Shown here one piece after another: positions 41,881 through 49,882 of a DNA stretch of 64,000 bases (position 1 is its first letter; every line of letters begins with the position of its first letter). This stretch comes from CAWEFA01 sp963808135 (lineage in GTDB: Bacteria > Bacteroidota > Bacteroidia > Bacteroidales > DTGW01): positions 1 through 64,000 of the forward strand of contig CAWEFA010000102.1 in the NCBI GenBank assembly GCA_963808135.1, in the 5' to 3' direction. The notes beneath the pieces were generated by a model. The model was not told the DNA's origin, searched no databases, and saw nothing but the letters and a program-made list of their open reading frames with translations. Both the position numbers and the translations under genes were made by a program.

Positions 41881-42208
41881 ATTTATAATATTTTAATATT
41901 AATTCGCCAAATTTAATTAAATATAAGTTAATAATTTCAGGAACATTTTAATTATTCAATTATAATAATTTAACATAAATAACAGAATCATTTATCAATA
42001 AAAATATTTTACAAGCAAATTATATATATCTTTAATTATAGAAATTGATGAGCTTTTCAACATTAATGAAAATGAAAAAGTATTGAAAATGAAAATAAAA
42101 TTGAACGAAATTTCAAATTAAACTGTTAATATTACTTTTACAAATAATAATTCTTTATGATTTCTTATCAGCTAAATTCTAAAAAATAATTCATAAACAC
42201 ATAATTGA
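41881..42208. other. Intergenic region, nothing recognised
   Basis: These 328 bases of AT-rich sequence lie between divergent genes. No repeat, RNA gene, strong hairpin or clear promoter box was seen. Confidence 0.5.
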
Positions 42209-43793
42209 ATGAGAAAGATTATAACACAGATTTGCATATTATTTATTATTTCATTAGCGCCTTTAAACGCACAAATATTTATCGATCAGACAAATAAATT
42301 TACTCAAGCGCTCGATTTTATAAATTTATTTTATGTTGATTCTATTGATAGCCAAAAACTAATAGATACCGCAATAATTAACATGTTAAAAAGCTTGGAT
42401 CCCCATTCATCATACCTTACGGCTAAAGAAGTTAAGGAAATGAACGAATCACTTCAAGGAAATTTTGAGGGTATCGGTGTATCATTTAACATTTTAAACG
42501 ATACTATTTTTGTTATTAATACCATACATGGCGGCCCATCAGAAAAAGTTGGCGTTATGGCTGGAGATAAGATTGTAAAAATCGATGGAAAAAATGTTGC
42601 CGGGATAAAAATTTCAAATAATGATGTGTTAACTAAACTTCGTGGGCCAAAAAGCACTACTGTTACAATTTCCGTACTTCGAAAAAATGTACAGGAACTT
42701 CTTGATTTTACAATTATCAGGGACAAAATTCCAATTAATAGTGTTGATGCATCTTATATGCTCGATTCAGAAACTGGTTATATAAAGCTAAATAAATTTG
42801 CGCAAACTACCGGTAATGAATTCAGACAGGCAATGGTTAAGTTACATTATAAGGAATTGAAAAACCTTATTCTCGATTTAACCGATAATGGAGGGGGAAT
42901 ATCTTGAAGAAGCTGTAGAATTGGCCGATCAGTTTTTAAGCGATGGAAAACTTATTGTTTATACACAAGGAGTTCATAAACCACGAACTAATTATTATGC
43001 AACAAAGAAAGGTTGGTTTGAAAAAGGCAAATTAGTAATTCTTATTGATGAAGGTTCAGCTTCAGCCAGTGAAATATTGGCCGGGGCAATTCAGGATTGG
43101 GACCGTGGCATTATTATTGGCCGCAGGTCATTCGGAAAAGGGCTTGTACAACAACGTTTTCCCTTGCAAGACGGATCGGAATTACGTTTAACAGTCGCCC
43201 GATATTATACACCTTCAGGCAGGCTAATCCAAAAACCATATAACAAAGGTTCCGAGTCATATGCATTAGATATTATTAACCGGTATAAAAAAGGGGAATT
43301 TATTCATAAAGACAGTATTCACTTCCCCGACTCGCTTAAATTTTACACCCTTGAGAAAAAACATGTTGTTTACGGCGGAGGCGGAATTATGCCCGATTAC
43401 TTTGTTCCATTAGACACATTGAGTTATTCCGAATATTATCGTGATATAATCAGAAAAAATTTATTAAACAGGTTCGTTTTAAATTATATTGATCAAAACC
43501 GTGCTGATATTATTGAAAAATATCCTGACATGCAATCGTTTATAAAAAATTTTAACGACAGTTTGGTTTTTAACGGTCTTATTGCTTTTGCCGAAAAAAA
43601 TAATCTCAAACCTAACACTGAACAAATTAAAATATCTAAAAATGTTATGTTTAACCTTATGAAAGCATATATTGCCAGTGATATTTGGGATACAAACGGA
43701 TATTACGAGATTATTAACCAAAATAACGAGATGATAAAACAAGCTTTAGAAATTATTAAGCATCCTGAGGAAAAAAAGAAAGAAATGAAATAA
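42209..43793 (+). CDS. S41-family C-terminal processing peptidase (frameshifted)
   Basis: This exported serine protease of about 527 residues has a signal peptide ending near PLNAQ, a PDZ domain (GNFEGIGVSFNI, KVGVMAGDKIVKIDG) and a peptidase core. The catalytic Ser is in LIDEGSASASEILAGAI and the Lys in RRSFGKGLVQQ. The frame breaks within DNGGG: the first frame ends DNGGGIS at 42907, and skipping one base in the G5AA tract at 42893-42899 gives DNGGG-YLEEAVELADQFL as in the family. It would trim or degrade periplasmic proteins. A sequence error is likely. Confidence 0.9.
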
Positions 43794-43826
43794 CAGATGT
43801 AATTTAACAGACTTCCGATTTAACCA

Positions 43827-44120
43827 ATAAGAGACATAATTGAACCTATTATACATTTGATACAGTTAATCAAAAACATGACCGTGGCGATCAGATATTT
43901 GACCAACCAAATCATAAACATGATAAGGGCAATCATAAACATTACTGCGGTAATCAGACACCTGACAGGCCAAACCATAAACATGACATAGGCAGTCATA
44001 GATATGACCGGGGCAATCATACACTTGATCCAGTCAATAATATATATGACGGAACAGGTTAGACATATGACTGACTTAATCATAAACATGACCGGGGCAA
44101 TCAGATATATGACAGGGCAG
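43827..44120. repeat. 21-bp tandem repeat, 14 diverged units
   Basis: Fourteen consecutive units of exactly 21 bp follow one another, with a consensus beginning ATCATAAACATGACC and ending GGGGCA, and an incomplete fifteenth unit. Units differ at many positions but never in length. No spacers separate them. On the reverse strand one frame (44125 down to 43820) is open throughout and gives hydrophobic heptads such as APVMFMI. On the forward strand the corresponding frame is closed by a TAG in unit 8. It lies between the S41 protease and an orphan gene. Confidence 0.9.
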
Positions 44121-44216
44121 GTCATGTCCCGGAAATGAAAAAAAATGTTAAAAATATGGTAAAAAGAATAAAAAAATATTATTAACTTTCGTGTCTTAAT
44201 GTTAAACTATTGACCC

Positions 44217-44834
44217 ATGAAAGTAAAAGTAGTATTAAATTTAGGCAGCAGCAGCAATGCACAAGTATTAATTGATGGCGACCATTACACAACAGACATG
44301 ACTGGCAACGCCCATTTTACGGCTGCCGATATTACAGCACAGGTAACTGCTGTAAAAACTTTGGTAACGAACCTTCGCACGGCCATCAATGCGCCAACAT
44401 CTGATTCCAAAACAGACGATATAAAGATAGCGCGCGACGCATTAGACAGAGGTTTGACAAAGTTGGCAGGTAAGGTGGAAGATGTGGCCAACGACCCGTC
44501 AACGCCTGATGCTAACAGAATAGATATAGTGCATAGCGCTGGAATGAGCGTAAAAAGCCAGGTGCACCCACAAAAGCATAAATTCACGGCCGGCAATACC
44601 GAAATTTCCGGTACGGTGCTCCTTACTGCACAAGGTGGGGCAAATGCAAATGAATGGCAATATACCACCGACATTATTAATTTTACCGGACGGGTACCTG
44701 TTGCCACTACTACCAAAGCGCATACAGAAATTCCTAACCTGAAAAAAGGCGCCGATTACGCGTTCTTCCATAAAGCAATAATATCGGGCACAAACACCGA
44801 CTGGGAAGGCCCCGTATTTTTGATGGTTACATAA
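44217..44834 (+). CDS. Protein of unknown function with Fn3-like C-terminal strand region
   Basis: The 205 residues have no signal peptide and no membrane segment. The middle is helical (ADITAQVTAVKTLVTNLRTA, KIARDALDRGLTKLAGKV). The last 80 residues look like a fibronectin-type-III-like fold (ISGTVLLTAQGG, EWQYTTDI, IPNLKKGADYAFFHKA). The gene is visibly richer in G+C than its surroundings. It follows the tandem repeat and ends at a clear terminator. No function is assigned. Base composition and position fit acquired DNA, but this is inference. Confidence 0.65.
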   Translation: MKVKVVLNLGSSSNAQVLIDGDHYTTDMTGNAHFTAADITAQVTAVKTLVTNLRTAINAPTSDSKTDDIKIARDALDRGLTKLAGKVEDVANDPSTPDANRIDIVHSAGMSVKSQVHPQKHKFTAGNTEISGTVLLTAQGGANANEWQYTTDIINFTGRVPVATTTKAHTEIPNLKKGADYAFFHKAIISGTNTDWEGPVFLMVT

Positions 44835-44870
44835 GTTGAAGGGGGCGCTGAAAATACTAAACTTGTTACA

Positions 44871-44908
44871 ACAGAAGCAATGGTTTTTAATAAACATTGC
44901 TTCTGTTT
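44871..44908 (+). terminator. Intrinsic terminator after the orphan gene
   Basis: A perfect 12-bp stem ACAGAAGCAATG / CATTGCTTCTGT with a 12-base loop is followed by TTTGATTTT. Confidence 0.75.
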
Positions 44909-45043
44909 GATTTTAATAAAAAGTTTAACATAACTTTAATAATAAGTTATGATTAAGGGAAGGTATAAAATTATAAGGTTGTTATATGCAACCAAAAGAA
45001 ACCAATATAACATGATAAATTAATAATAAAAAAAATTAAGATA

Positions 45044-45496
45044 ATGAAAAATTATTATTGTACAAACTGTCGTCGTCAATTATTCATTCTACAACCAGAA
45101 CAAAGATGCCCTAATTGTGGTAATTTGTTAAATATGACTCAAAAACAAATAAAAGAGAATATTTCTGATGGATGGGGTATTATCTTTGGTGGTATCGTTA
45201 TGAGTTTAGTTAGTATATATTCTCATAGTGTAAGTAATGGAATGTGGAGGCTTTTTTTTATAATTGCGGTAATATGTTTTATAAGTGGTATCTTAACAAT
45301 TCTGAAATTCAAAAATAAAATTTCTGCCGGATGGGGAGGTATTTTTGCTGGTATATGTTTCAGCACTTTTAGTAGATATTCTGCTATTAACATAAACCCT
45401 TGGCTAGTTTCTTTAATATCAGCGGTAATTGCGATAATATGTTTTATTGGTGGTATCAGAACGATTCTGAAATTCAAAAAATGGAGAAAAAAGTAG
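45044..45496 (+). CDS. Small zinc-ribbon membrane protein
   Basis: The 150 residues begin with a zinc ribbon (YYCTNCRRQ and RCPNCGNLL). Four predicted membrane helices follow in two near-identical pairs, each beginning GWG-IF-GI and ending TILKFK. The internal duplication suggests a gene built from a repeated two-helix unit. The stop is immediately followed by the first copy of the PAP2-end repeat. No family or function was recognised. Confidence 0.6.
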   Translation: MKNYYCTNCRRQLFILQPEQRCPNCGNLLNMTQKQIKENISDGWGIIFGGIVMSLVSIYSHSVSNGMWRLFFIIAVICFISGILTILKFKNKISAGWGGIFAGICFSTFSRYSAININPWLVSLISAVIAIICFIGGIRTILKFKKWRKK

Positions 45497-45762
45497 AAGA
45501 TTATATTTTTCTAATCATAGAATTATTATTTATCAGAGGGGATTTCTTTAAAGTGATTTGAAAATAGAATTGACTGTATCGAGCGGTTTATCCATTTACC
45601 TTTAATTTTTTGATGAAAACAGGAATAAACCAGCACGGTAAGAACGGCTCATAACACATAAGGTTTAAATGTGGTATGCTATGTTTTTCGCCCGCATATA
45701 AGGCCGGTTTTTCACCTTTCACCGCTATCCTTACGTTTATTAGCTGCAAACGTTAGGTGAAA
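45497..45762. repeat. PAP2-3'-end plus attC-like repeat, copy A
   Basis: The sequence AGATTATATTTTTCT through GTTAGGTGAAAC is almost identical to 46582-46847. Its first part (to about 45637) also matches the 3' end and downstream region of the intact PAP2 gene at 48897-49035, first closely and then with divergence. The second part is the attC-like hairpin listed separately. The repeat begins directly at the stop codon of the zinc-ribbon gene. Confidence 0.85.
45636..45758 (+). other. attC-like hairpin site A
   Basis: The imperfect arms AACGGCTCATAACACATAAGG (45643-45663) and its partner ending AGCTGCAAACGTT (to 45754) enclose about 65 bases, and the site closes with GTTAGGT. The AAC...GTT ends, the unpaired extra bases on one arm and the final GTTRRRY-like core follow the plan of integron attC sites. 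The 5' RYYYAAC core is poor here. Confidence 0.45.
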
Positions 45763-45798
45763 CCACCAAGGCCGATTGAAGCGTTCTTCCACAAAAAA

Positions 45799-45829
45799 TT
45801 GTAATCTAATTTTTGATTGATTAACTTTG
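45799..45829 (+). promoter_or_regulatory. Promoter of the DUF433-PIN cassette
   Basis: TTG at 45799-45801 and TAACTTTG at 45822-45829 are 20 bases apart, a full match to the Bacteroidota -33/-7 arrangement. The start codon is at 45847, so the leader is very short. The promoter lies inside the cassette, downstream of attC-like site A. Confidence 0.6.
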
Positions 45830-45846
45830 TTAAAAAATAAATAATT

Positions 45847-46080
45847 ATGGACTCGTTAATAGATAGGATAACCATAGATAATGCAATATGCAATGGCAAA
45901 CCAATAATTCGTGGTAAAAGGATTACTGTTCAAACAATATTGGAATTTCTGAGTGCAGGCGATTCTAAGGAGGATATACTAAATCAATATCCTTCACTTG
46001 AATCTGATGATATAAATGCGTGTATTAGGTTTGCAGCAGAATTAATGAATCATCAATACTCAGTAAAAGCTATTGCATAA
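45847..46080 (+). CDS. DUF433-family antitoxin
   Basis: This 77-residue protein begins MDSLIDRITIDNAICNGKPIIRGKRITVQTILEF and has the DUF433 core with a SAGDSKEDILNQYPSL turn. DUF433 proteins are winged-helix antitoxins usually paired with PIN-like DUF5615 toxins. Its stop TAA overlaps the next ATG by one base, which indicates translational coupling. It would bind the toxin and repress the shared promoter. Confidence 0.88.
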   Translation: MDSLIDRITIDNAICNGKPIIRGKRITVQTILEFLSAGDSKEDILNQYPSLESDDINACIRFAAELMNHQYSVKAIA

Positions 46081-46421
46081 TGGCCAAGTATTTAATTGAT
46101 GCAAATCTTCCTTATTACTTTGGATTATGGAATAATCCTGATTTTATTCATGTTAAAGACCTGAATGATTCTTGGAGTGATGAGATAATTTGGCAATATG
46201 CATTAGACAATAACTTGACAATAATTACTAAGGATGCGGATTTTTCTTTAAAAGTATTATATAGAGGAACTCCACCTAAAGTAATTCATTTTAAGTTTGG
46301 AAATTTACGAATTAAAGAACTTCATAATTTAGTTTCACGTATTTGGACTGATATAGAATCATTATTAGTTGATAATAGTCTTATTAATGTTTATTTGGAC
46401 AGGATTGAATCAATAAAATAA
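46080..46421 (+). CDS. DUF5615-family PIN-like toxin
   Basis: The 113 residues begin MAKYLIDANLPYYF, with the first acidic residue in IDANLP. They continue LNDSWSDEIIWQYALDNNLTIITKDADFSL, which carries the further acidic residues typical of the PIN-like Mut7-C/DUF5615 fold. It is a predicted RNase toxin held by the DUF433 protein encoded just upstream, with a one-base overlap. The pair is bounded on both sides by attC-like hairpins. Confidence 0.85.
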   Translation: MAKYLIDANLPYYFGLWNNPDFIHVKDLNDSWSDEIIWQYALDNNLTIITKDADFSLKVLYRGTPPKVIHFKFGNLRIKELHNLVSRIWTDIESLLVDNSLINVYLDRIESIK

Positions 46422-46430
46422 TAAGTGGCT

Positions 46431-46566
46431 ACACCTAGCACGCGCTCATAAGCAATGGCGGGGTTTATACGGTTATTTAGCTTTCAATCCCGCATCAAGT
46501 TTTGGTGTAGTTTGATAGAGAAGCGCTCCGAAACCCGCCACATGCTCATAGCGCAAACCGTTAATT
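46431..46566 (+). other. attC-like hairpin site 2
   Basis: The arms GCGCTCATAAGCAATGGCGGG (from 46442) and CCCGCCACATGCTCATAGCGC (to 46554) pair imperfectly around a roughly 65-base loop. The 5' core ACACCTAGC and the 3' end GCAAACCGTTAATT surround them. The 5' core with its GTGG neighbour is partly complementary to the start of the upstream cassette (GTTAGGTGAAACCACC), as expected for an integron cassette's own attC. Confidence 0.55.
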
Positions 46567-46574
46567 TTCAATAT

Positions 46575-46847
46575 TAATTATAAAGATTATATTTTTCTGA
46601 TTATAGAATTATTATTTATCAGAGGAGATTTCTTTAAAGTGATTTGAAAATAGAATTGACTGTATCGAGCGGTTTATCCATTCACCTTTAATTTTTTGAT
46701 GAAAACAGGAATAAACCAGCACGGTAAGAACGGCTCATAACACATAAGGTTTAAATGGTATGCTATGTTTTTCGCCCGCATATAAGGCCGGTTTTTCATC
46801 TTTCACCGCTATCCTTACGTTTATTAGCTGCAAACGTTAGGTGAAAC
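46575..46847. repeat. PAP2-3'-end plus attC-like repeat, copy B
   Basis: This is nearly identical to copy A (45497-45762). It includes the upstream AATATTAATTATAAAG segment, which is shared with the sequence beside the intact PAP2 gene (from 48884) but missing in copy A. It ends at the same GTTAGGTGAAAC, after which the two copies diverge into different toxin-antitoxin modules. Confidence 0.85.
46722..46842 (+). other. attC-like hairpin site B
   Basis: It has the same arms as site A (AACGGCTCATAACACATAAGG from 46729, and the partner ending GCAAACGTT at 46838) and the core GTTAGGT at 46836-46842. It differs by two short losses or substitutions in the loop. It forms the left border of the vapBC cassette. 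Confidence 0.5.
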
Positions 46848-46885
46848 TTTAAGACTTCAACTTCTGATTAATTTAGTATTTTTAT

Positions 46886-46893
46886 TAAATTTG
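46886..46893 (+). promoter_or_regulatory. -7 box of the vapBC cassette
   Basis: TAAATTTG fits TAnnTTTG and ends only seven bases before the vapB start, so the transcript should be nearly leaderless. No good -33 box was seen. Confidence 0.45.
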
Positions 46894-46900
46894 TAAAAAA

Positions 46901-47143
46901 ATGGATATGCAACTTACAGTTAATATACAGTACGAGCAATTGATGTCTATTATTAGACACTTGCCGGCAAACCAACTTGCAAAAATTAAGTCTGATTTGG
47001 ACAATAATATTGCTGCTTCGAGGTCTGAAACGGAAAGGACTAATTTTCAAAAATTCCTTTTAAAAGGACCTGTAATGTCAGATGTTCAGTATGAAGTATT
47101 TAAAGAGAACAGAAAAGCATTCAATAAATGGAGAAGCAAGTAA
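46901..47143 (+). CDS. VapB-like antitoxin
   Basis: The 80-residue protein starts MDMQLTVNIQYEQLMSIIRHLPANQLAKIKSDLD and continues with a charged C-terminal tail (FKENRKAFNKWRSK). It overlaps the PIN-toxin gene by 16 bases. The family is the small antitoxin type found beside VapC in Bacteroidota. DNA binding is not visible in a standard motif, so the antitoxin role rests on size, overlap and partner. Confidence 0.75.
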   Translation: MDMQLTVNIQYEQLMSIIRHLPANQLAKIKSDLDNNIAASRSETERTNFQKFLLKGPVMSDVQYEVFKENRKAFNKWRSK

Positions 47144-47523
47144 TCTGTTTAGACACATCTGTTTTGATTGATTACTTTCGAAAAGTAAACAAAGCAAAAT
47201 CTTTTTTCTACGAATTAACAGAAGAATATGATTTGTTTGCTGTGTCTGCCATAACTGAGTATGAAATATACTTTGGTAGTAATGCTGAACAAGATTTATA
47301 CTGGGACGATTTTTTCAATAAGATAGTTTCATTGCCATATAATTCTGAGGCTAATCGCATAACGATAAAAGTTGAGAGAGAATTAAAGAAGAAAAATAAG
47401 ACAATTGACAAACCTGATATAATGATTGCAGGGACAGCTATTGCAAATAATATGAGATTGGCAACACTCAATGTGAAACACTTTGAACGTATTGACGGAT
47501 TAGAGCTAATAAAAAGAAAATAA
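47128..47523 (+). CDS. vapC: VapC-like PIN-domain ribonuclease toxin
   Basis: The 131 residues have the PIN motifs CLDTSVLIDYFR (first Asp), VSAITEYEIYFGS (Glu), KPDIMIAGTAIAN (Asp) and TLNVKHFERIDGL at the end. VapC toxins cleave tRNA or rRNA unless bound by VapB. Its stop is followed within four bases by the 5' core of an attC-like site, which is the tight packing seen in integron cassettes. Confidence 0.9.
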   Translation: MEKQVICLDTSVLIDYFRKVNKAKSFFYELTEEYDLFAVSAITEYEIYFGSNAEQDLYWDDFFNKIVSLPYNSEANRITIKVERELKKKNKTIDKPDIMIAGTAIANNMRLATLNVKHFERIDGLELIKRK

Positions 47524-47526
47524 AGC

Positions 47527-47659
47527 TTCACCTAACATCGGCTAAATTCCATAAGGGTTTCAGAGGTTTTGCAAGTTCTATTTCCGCAGGCAAGTTTTGT
47601 ATCGGGTGATAGTGATGCTCTTCGAAATCCCTTACTGGGCATAGCCGCAAACGTTCAAT
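47527..47659 (+). other. attC-like hairpin site 3
   Basis: The 5' core TTCACCTAAC (47527-47536) is the exact reverse complement of GTTAGGTGAA at the start of this cassette (46836-46845). The arms AACATCGGCTA...CCATAAGGGTTTC and GAAATCCCTTACTGG...TAGCCGCAAACGTT pair imperfectly with extra bases on one side. These are the diagnostic features of an attC recombination site. Confidence 0.6.
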
Positions 47660-47664
47660 ATTAA

Positions 47665-48882
47665 GGCGTAATGGACATTTTTGATGCTATTTTTTACTCA
47701 AACTATTCTAATGGACATTTTTGATGCTGTTTATTTTTGCTTATTATCAATTCATATTTTATAAAACACGATATTTGAAATGTCAAGTAAGCAGAAACAG
47801 GCTCTGCTGGGGAGCAACCTGTCAGGAATATCTTGACCGATCGAAGTATTCGAGAAGGCTGGCTTACGTCAGCCATTCTTTTTTAATACTTTGAGAGCCG
47901 ATTCCTTTAAAAACCCATTTATGAACTTTTCTTTACGCTGTCTGCTTAAACCATTGTGATTACGCAATTTGTTTTTCAAATCTGTAAATGTTCCCTCTAA
48001 TTGATTGTTTGTGTTGGGCAAACCTAAATCCATATTATCATACCAGGTAAAAAGATATTGCTTGTTTCTTTCAAGGCTCATGTATGCACTTCTTATGCGT
48101 TTATGAACATATCGGCTTCTCCCTGTTTCAGGGTTCATAGCCCGTTCATTGATGTAATTCTTCCATCTGTTATACCATTCGTCAAGCATTCCAAAGAAAC
48201 TTTCTTTATCAGTTTTAGGCAATAAATGAATTATCTCTTTCAGCTCAATAGATGCCTCAATACGTGGTTTTCGAGTTATATACCGGGTTACAATTGCCAC
48301 TTGATGAAATTGGCACATTTGTATGGGATATTCTGCTAAAGCTTTGAAAAGCCCCTTACGTCCATCACAAACTATGCCCCTTATTTGCATGCCTTGCTCC
48401 TTGAGATAATGGACACCTTCTACATATCCAGCTATGGTCTCATATTTGACAAATTTCCAATAAAGATGATGCCCTTTTGTATCTTTGAATACCATAACCC
48501 CAAAACTGCGCCCGAAATAAGTAGTATCCATTAAAATAATGCTTTCTTTTGCTTTATGGTACTGCAATTTTATTGATACCTTATCAAGGTGTCGTTGTAT
48601 TGTTTTTAAAGATGTACCATACTTTTGGGCTAATTGTTGATAGGTTTGCTTACCTTCTGTATATTCTTGCCAAAGAACTTGATTGTTAATCCTGTCGCCA
48701 CCCATAAACTGTTTGCCACAGGCATGACATTTGTACCTTTGTATTCCTTTTATTTTACCACTTCTCTTGGTAATTTTTGAACCACAGTAATAGCAATTTT
48801 TTTATTCATAGCTTTCAATTTCATCAAAGCTATTGAAATACTACCTTTGAACTATATGGTAGCATCATTTTTGTCCATTAAG
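47665..48882 (-). mobile_element. IS256/IS1249-like insertion sequence
   Basis: The ends TAATGGACATTTTTGATGCTA (left, from 47669) and, in reverse complement, TAATGGACAAAAATGATGCT (right, to 48880) match except in the central A/T tract. A second left-end-like copy lies at about 47699-47720. TCAATATTAA occurs just outside both ends (47655-47664 and 48883-48892) and may be the target duplication. The exact borders are uncertain by a few bases. The element carries one transposase gene on the reverse strand. Confidence 0.7.
47869..48809 (-). CDS. IS256-type (IS1249-like, zinc-ribbon) transposase, frameshifted at the N-terminus
   Basis: The main frame has a helix-turn-helix (YQQLAQKYGTSLKTIQRHL) and then a DDE core. 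The Asp residues are in ILMDTTYFGR and GIVCDGRKG, with CQFHQ following and the probable Glu in NNQLEGTFTDLKN. A zinc ribbon (NCYYCGSK and YKCHACGKQF) lies upstream in frame with it. That part is cut off from ATG 48809 by a missing A in the A7 run (48797-48803 on the forward strand). The total would be about 314 residues. The break fits a homopolymer deletion. Confidence 0.78.
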
Positions 48883-48926
48883 TCAATATTAATTATAAAG
48901 ATTATATTTTTCTGATTATAGAATTA

Positions 48927-49613
48927 TTATTTATCAGAGGAGATTTCTTTAAAGTGATTTGAAAATAGAATTGACTGTATCGAACGGTTTATCCATTCAC
49001 CTTTAATCCTTATATGAAAATAATAATAAACCAGCACAACAATAACCCCAATAAACGAACCCGCAGCCACATCGGAAAGAAAATGTTGTGAAAGATATAT
49101 TCTTGAATAACCCACAATACAAGCTAATATAAGGGATAAAAAACGTAAAAATTTAAATCTTGTCATTAATGAAAGACACAGGCACAATGCAAATATTGAA
49201 GCCGAATGTCCTGAAGGAAAACTGTTCGATGATAAGATGCCAACCCCTTTAACAAGGTGCAATTCGTAAATTCCCTTAAAATATTGCACAGGACGCGGCA
49301 TGCCATGAAAAAAGAGCCTTTTCAGTATCTGGACAAAAATACCGCTGGCTGCAAATGTTGAAGCCGCCATTATAGAATTGCCTACACGAAAAAACAACAG
49401 GAAAATGCAAAAGGGTATTATTACAGTTCCATCGCCTAAATTGGTGATAACTGAATAAAAATGGTCAAAAAAAACAGAGTTATGCCTGTTTAACCAAATA
49501 TGTATTTCAGATTTGCTATACATAATTAAAATTAATACACATGAAAGCAACAAAACGCAATATGGAAAAAGAAACCACGAGCTTTTTTTAATAATTATCT
49601 TAAAGTTTTCCAT
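48927..49613 (-). CDS. PAP2-family membrane phosphatase
   Basis: The 228 residues contain five or six membrane helices. The acid-phosphatase motifs are KRLFFHGMPRP, SNSFPSGHSASIFAL and YSRIYLSQHFLSDVAAGSFIG, giving the full KX6RP, PSGH and SRX5HX3D set. The enzyme would dephosphorylate a lipid phosphate such as undecaprenyl diphosphate or phosphatidate. Its last 35 codons and downstream region are repeated, in diverged form, at 45.5 and 46.6 kb next to attC-like sites. Confidence 0.88.
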   Translation of the reverse strand: MENFKIIIKKSSWFLFPYCVLLLSCVLILIMYSKSEIHIWLNRHNSVFFDHFYSVITNLGDGTVIIPFCIFLLFFRVGNSIMAASTFAASGIFVQILKRLFFHGMPRPVQYFKGIYELHLVKGVGILSSNSFPSGHSASIFALCLCLSLMTRFKFLRFLSLILACIVGYSRIYLSQHFLSDVAAGSFIGVIVVLVYYYFHIRIKGEWINRSIQSILFSNHFKEISSDK

Positions 49614-49797
49614 GCTATATTTTTCTTTTCAAAATTTCAGTTAATCTCATTAATTTTACTATCTAAAATAAAAATAACTATTTATCAAAATTAAATTTTT
49701 TAAAATAAATCAGTACTCCCCTACTCTAATTTTGTTTATAATAATACGTATCTATAAATATATGTAAAAATAATTAACAACAGCAAAAAATATATGA

Positions 49798-49849
49798 AAC
49801 ACCCATGATTCTGCTTTTCGCAAATACGAATGAAGAAAACATGGGTGTT
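49798..49849 (+). promoter_or_regulatory. Leader inverted repeat before the epimerase gene
   Basis: AACACCCATG (49798-49807) and CATGGGTGTT (49840-49849) form a perfect 10-bp stem with a 32-base loop, 34 bases before ATG 49883. It may be a leader hairpin or an operator. No T-run follows. Confidence 0.35.
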
Positions 49850-49882
49850 CCATACGACCATAATAAATTTAATTATCTACGT

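Noticed and set aside
43827..44120. CRISPR array
   Set aside because: The 21-bp units are contiguous with no spacers, diverge unit by unit, and no cas genes are in the window.
44232..44260. NLGSSS motif at the start of the orphan gene as an acetate-kinase-like site
   Set aside because: It resembles the NCGSSS of AckA, but nothing else in the protein fits the acetokinase fold.
46886..47659. Plain chromosomal vapBC locus with an ordinary terminator hairpin
   Set aside because: The hairpin after vapC has a loop of about 65 bases, unequal arms and a core complementary to the start of the unit, unlike an intrinsic terminator, and there is no T-run.
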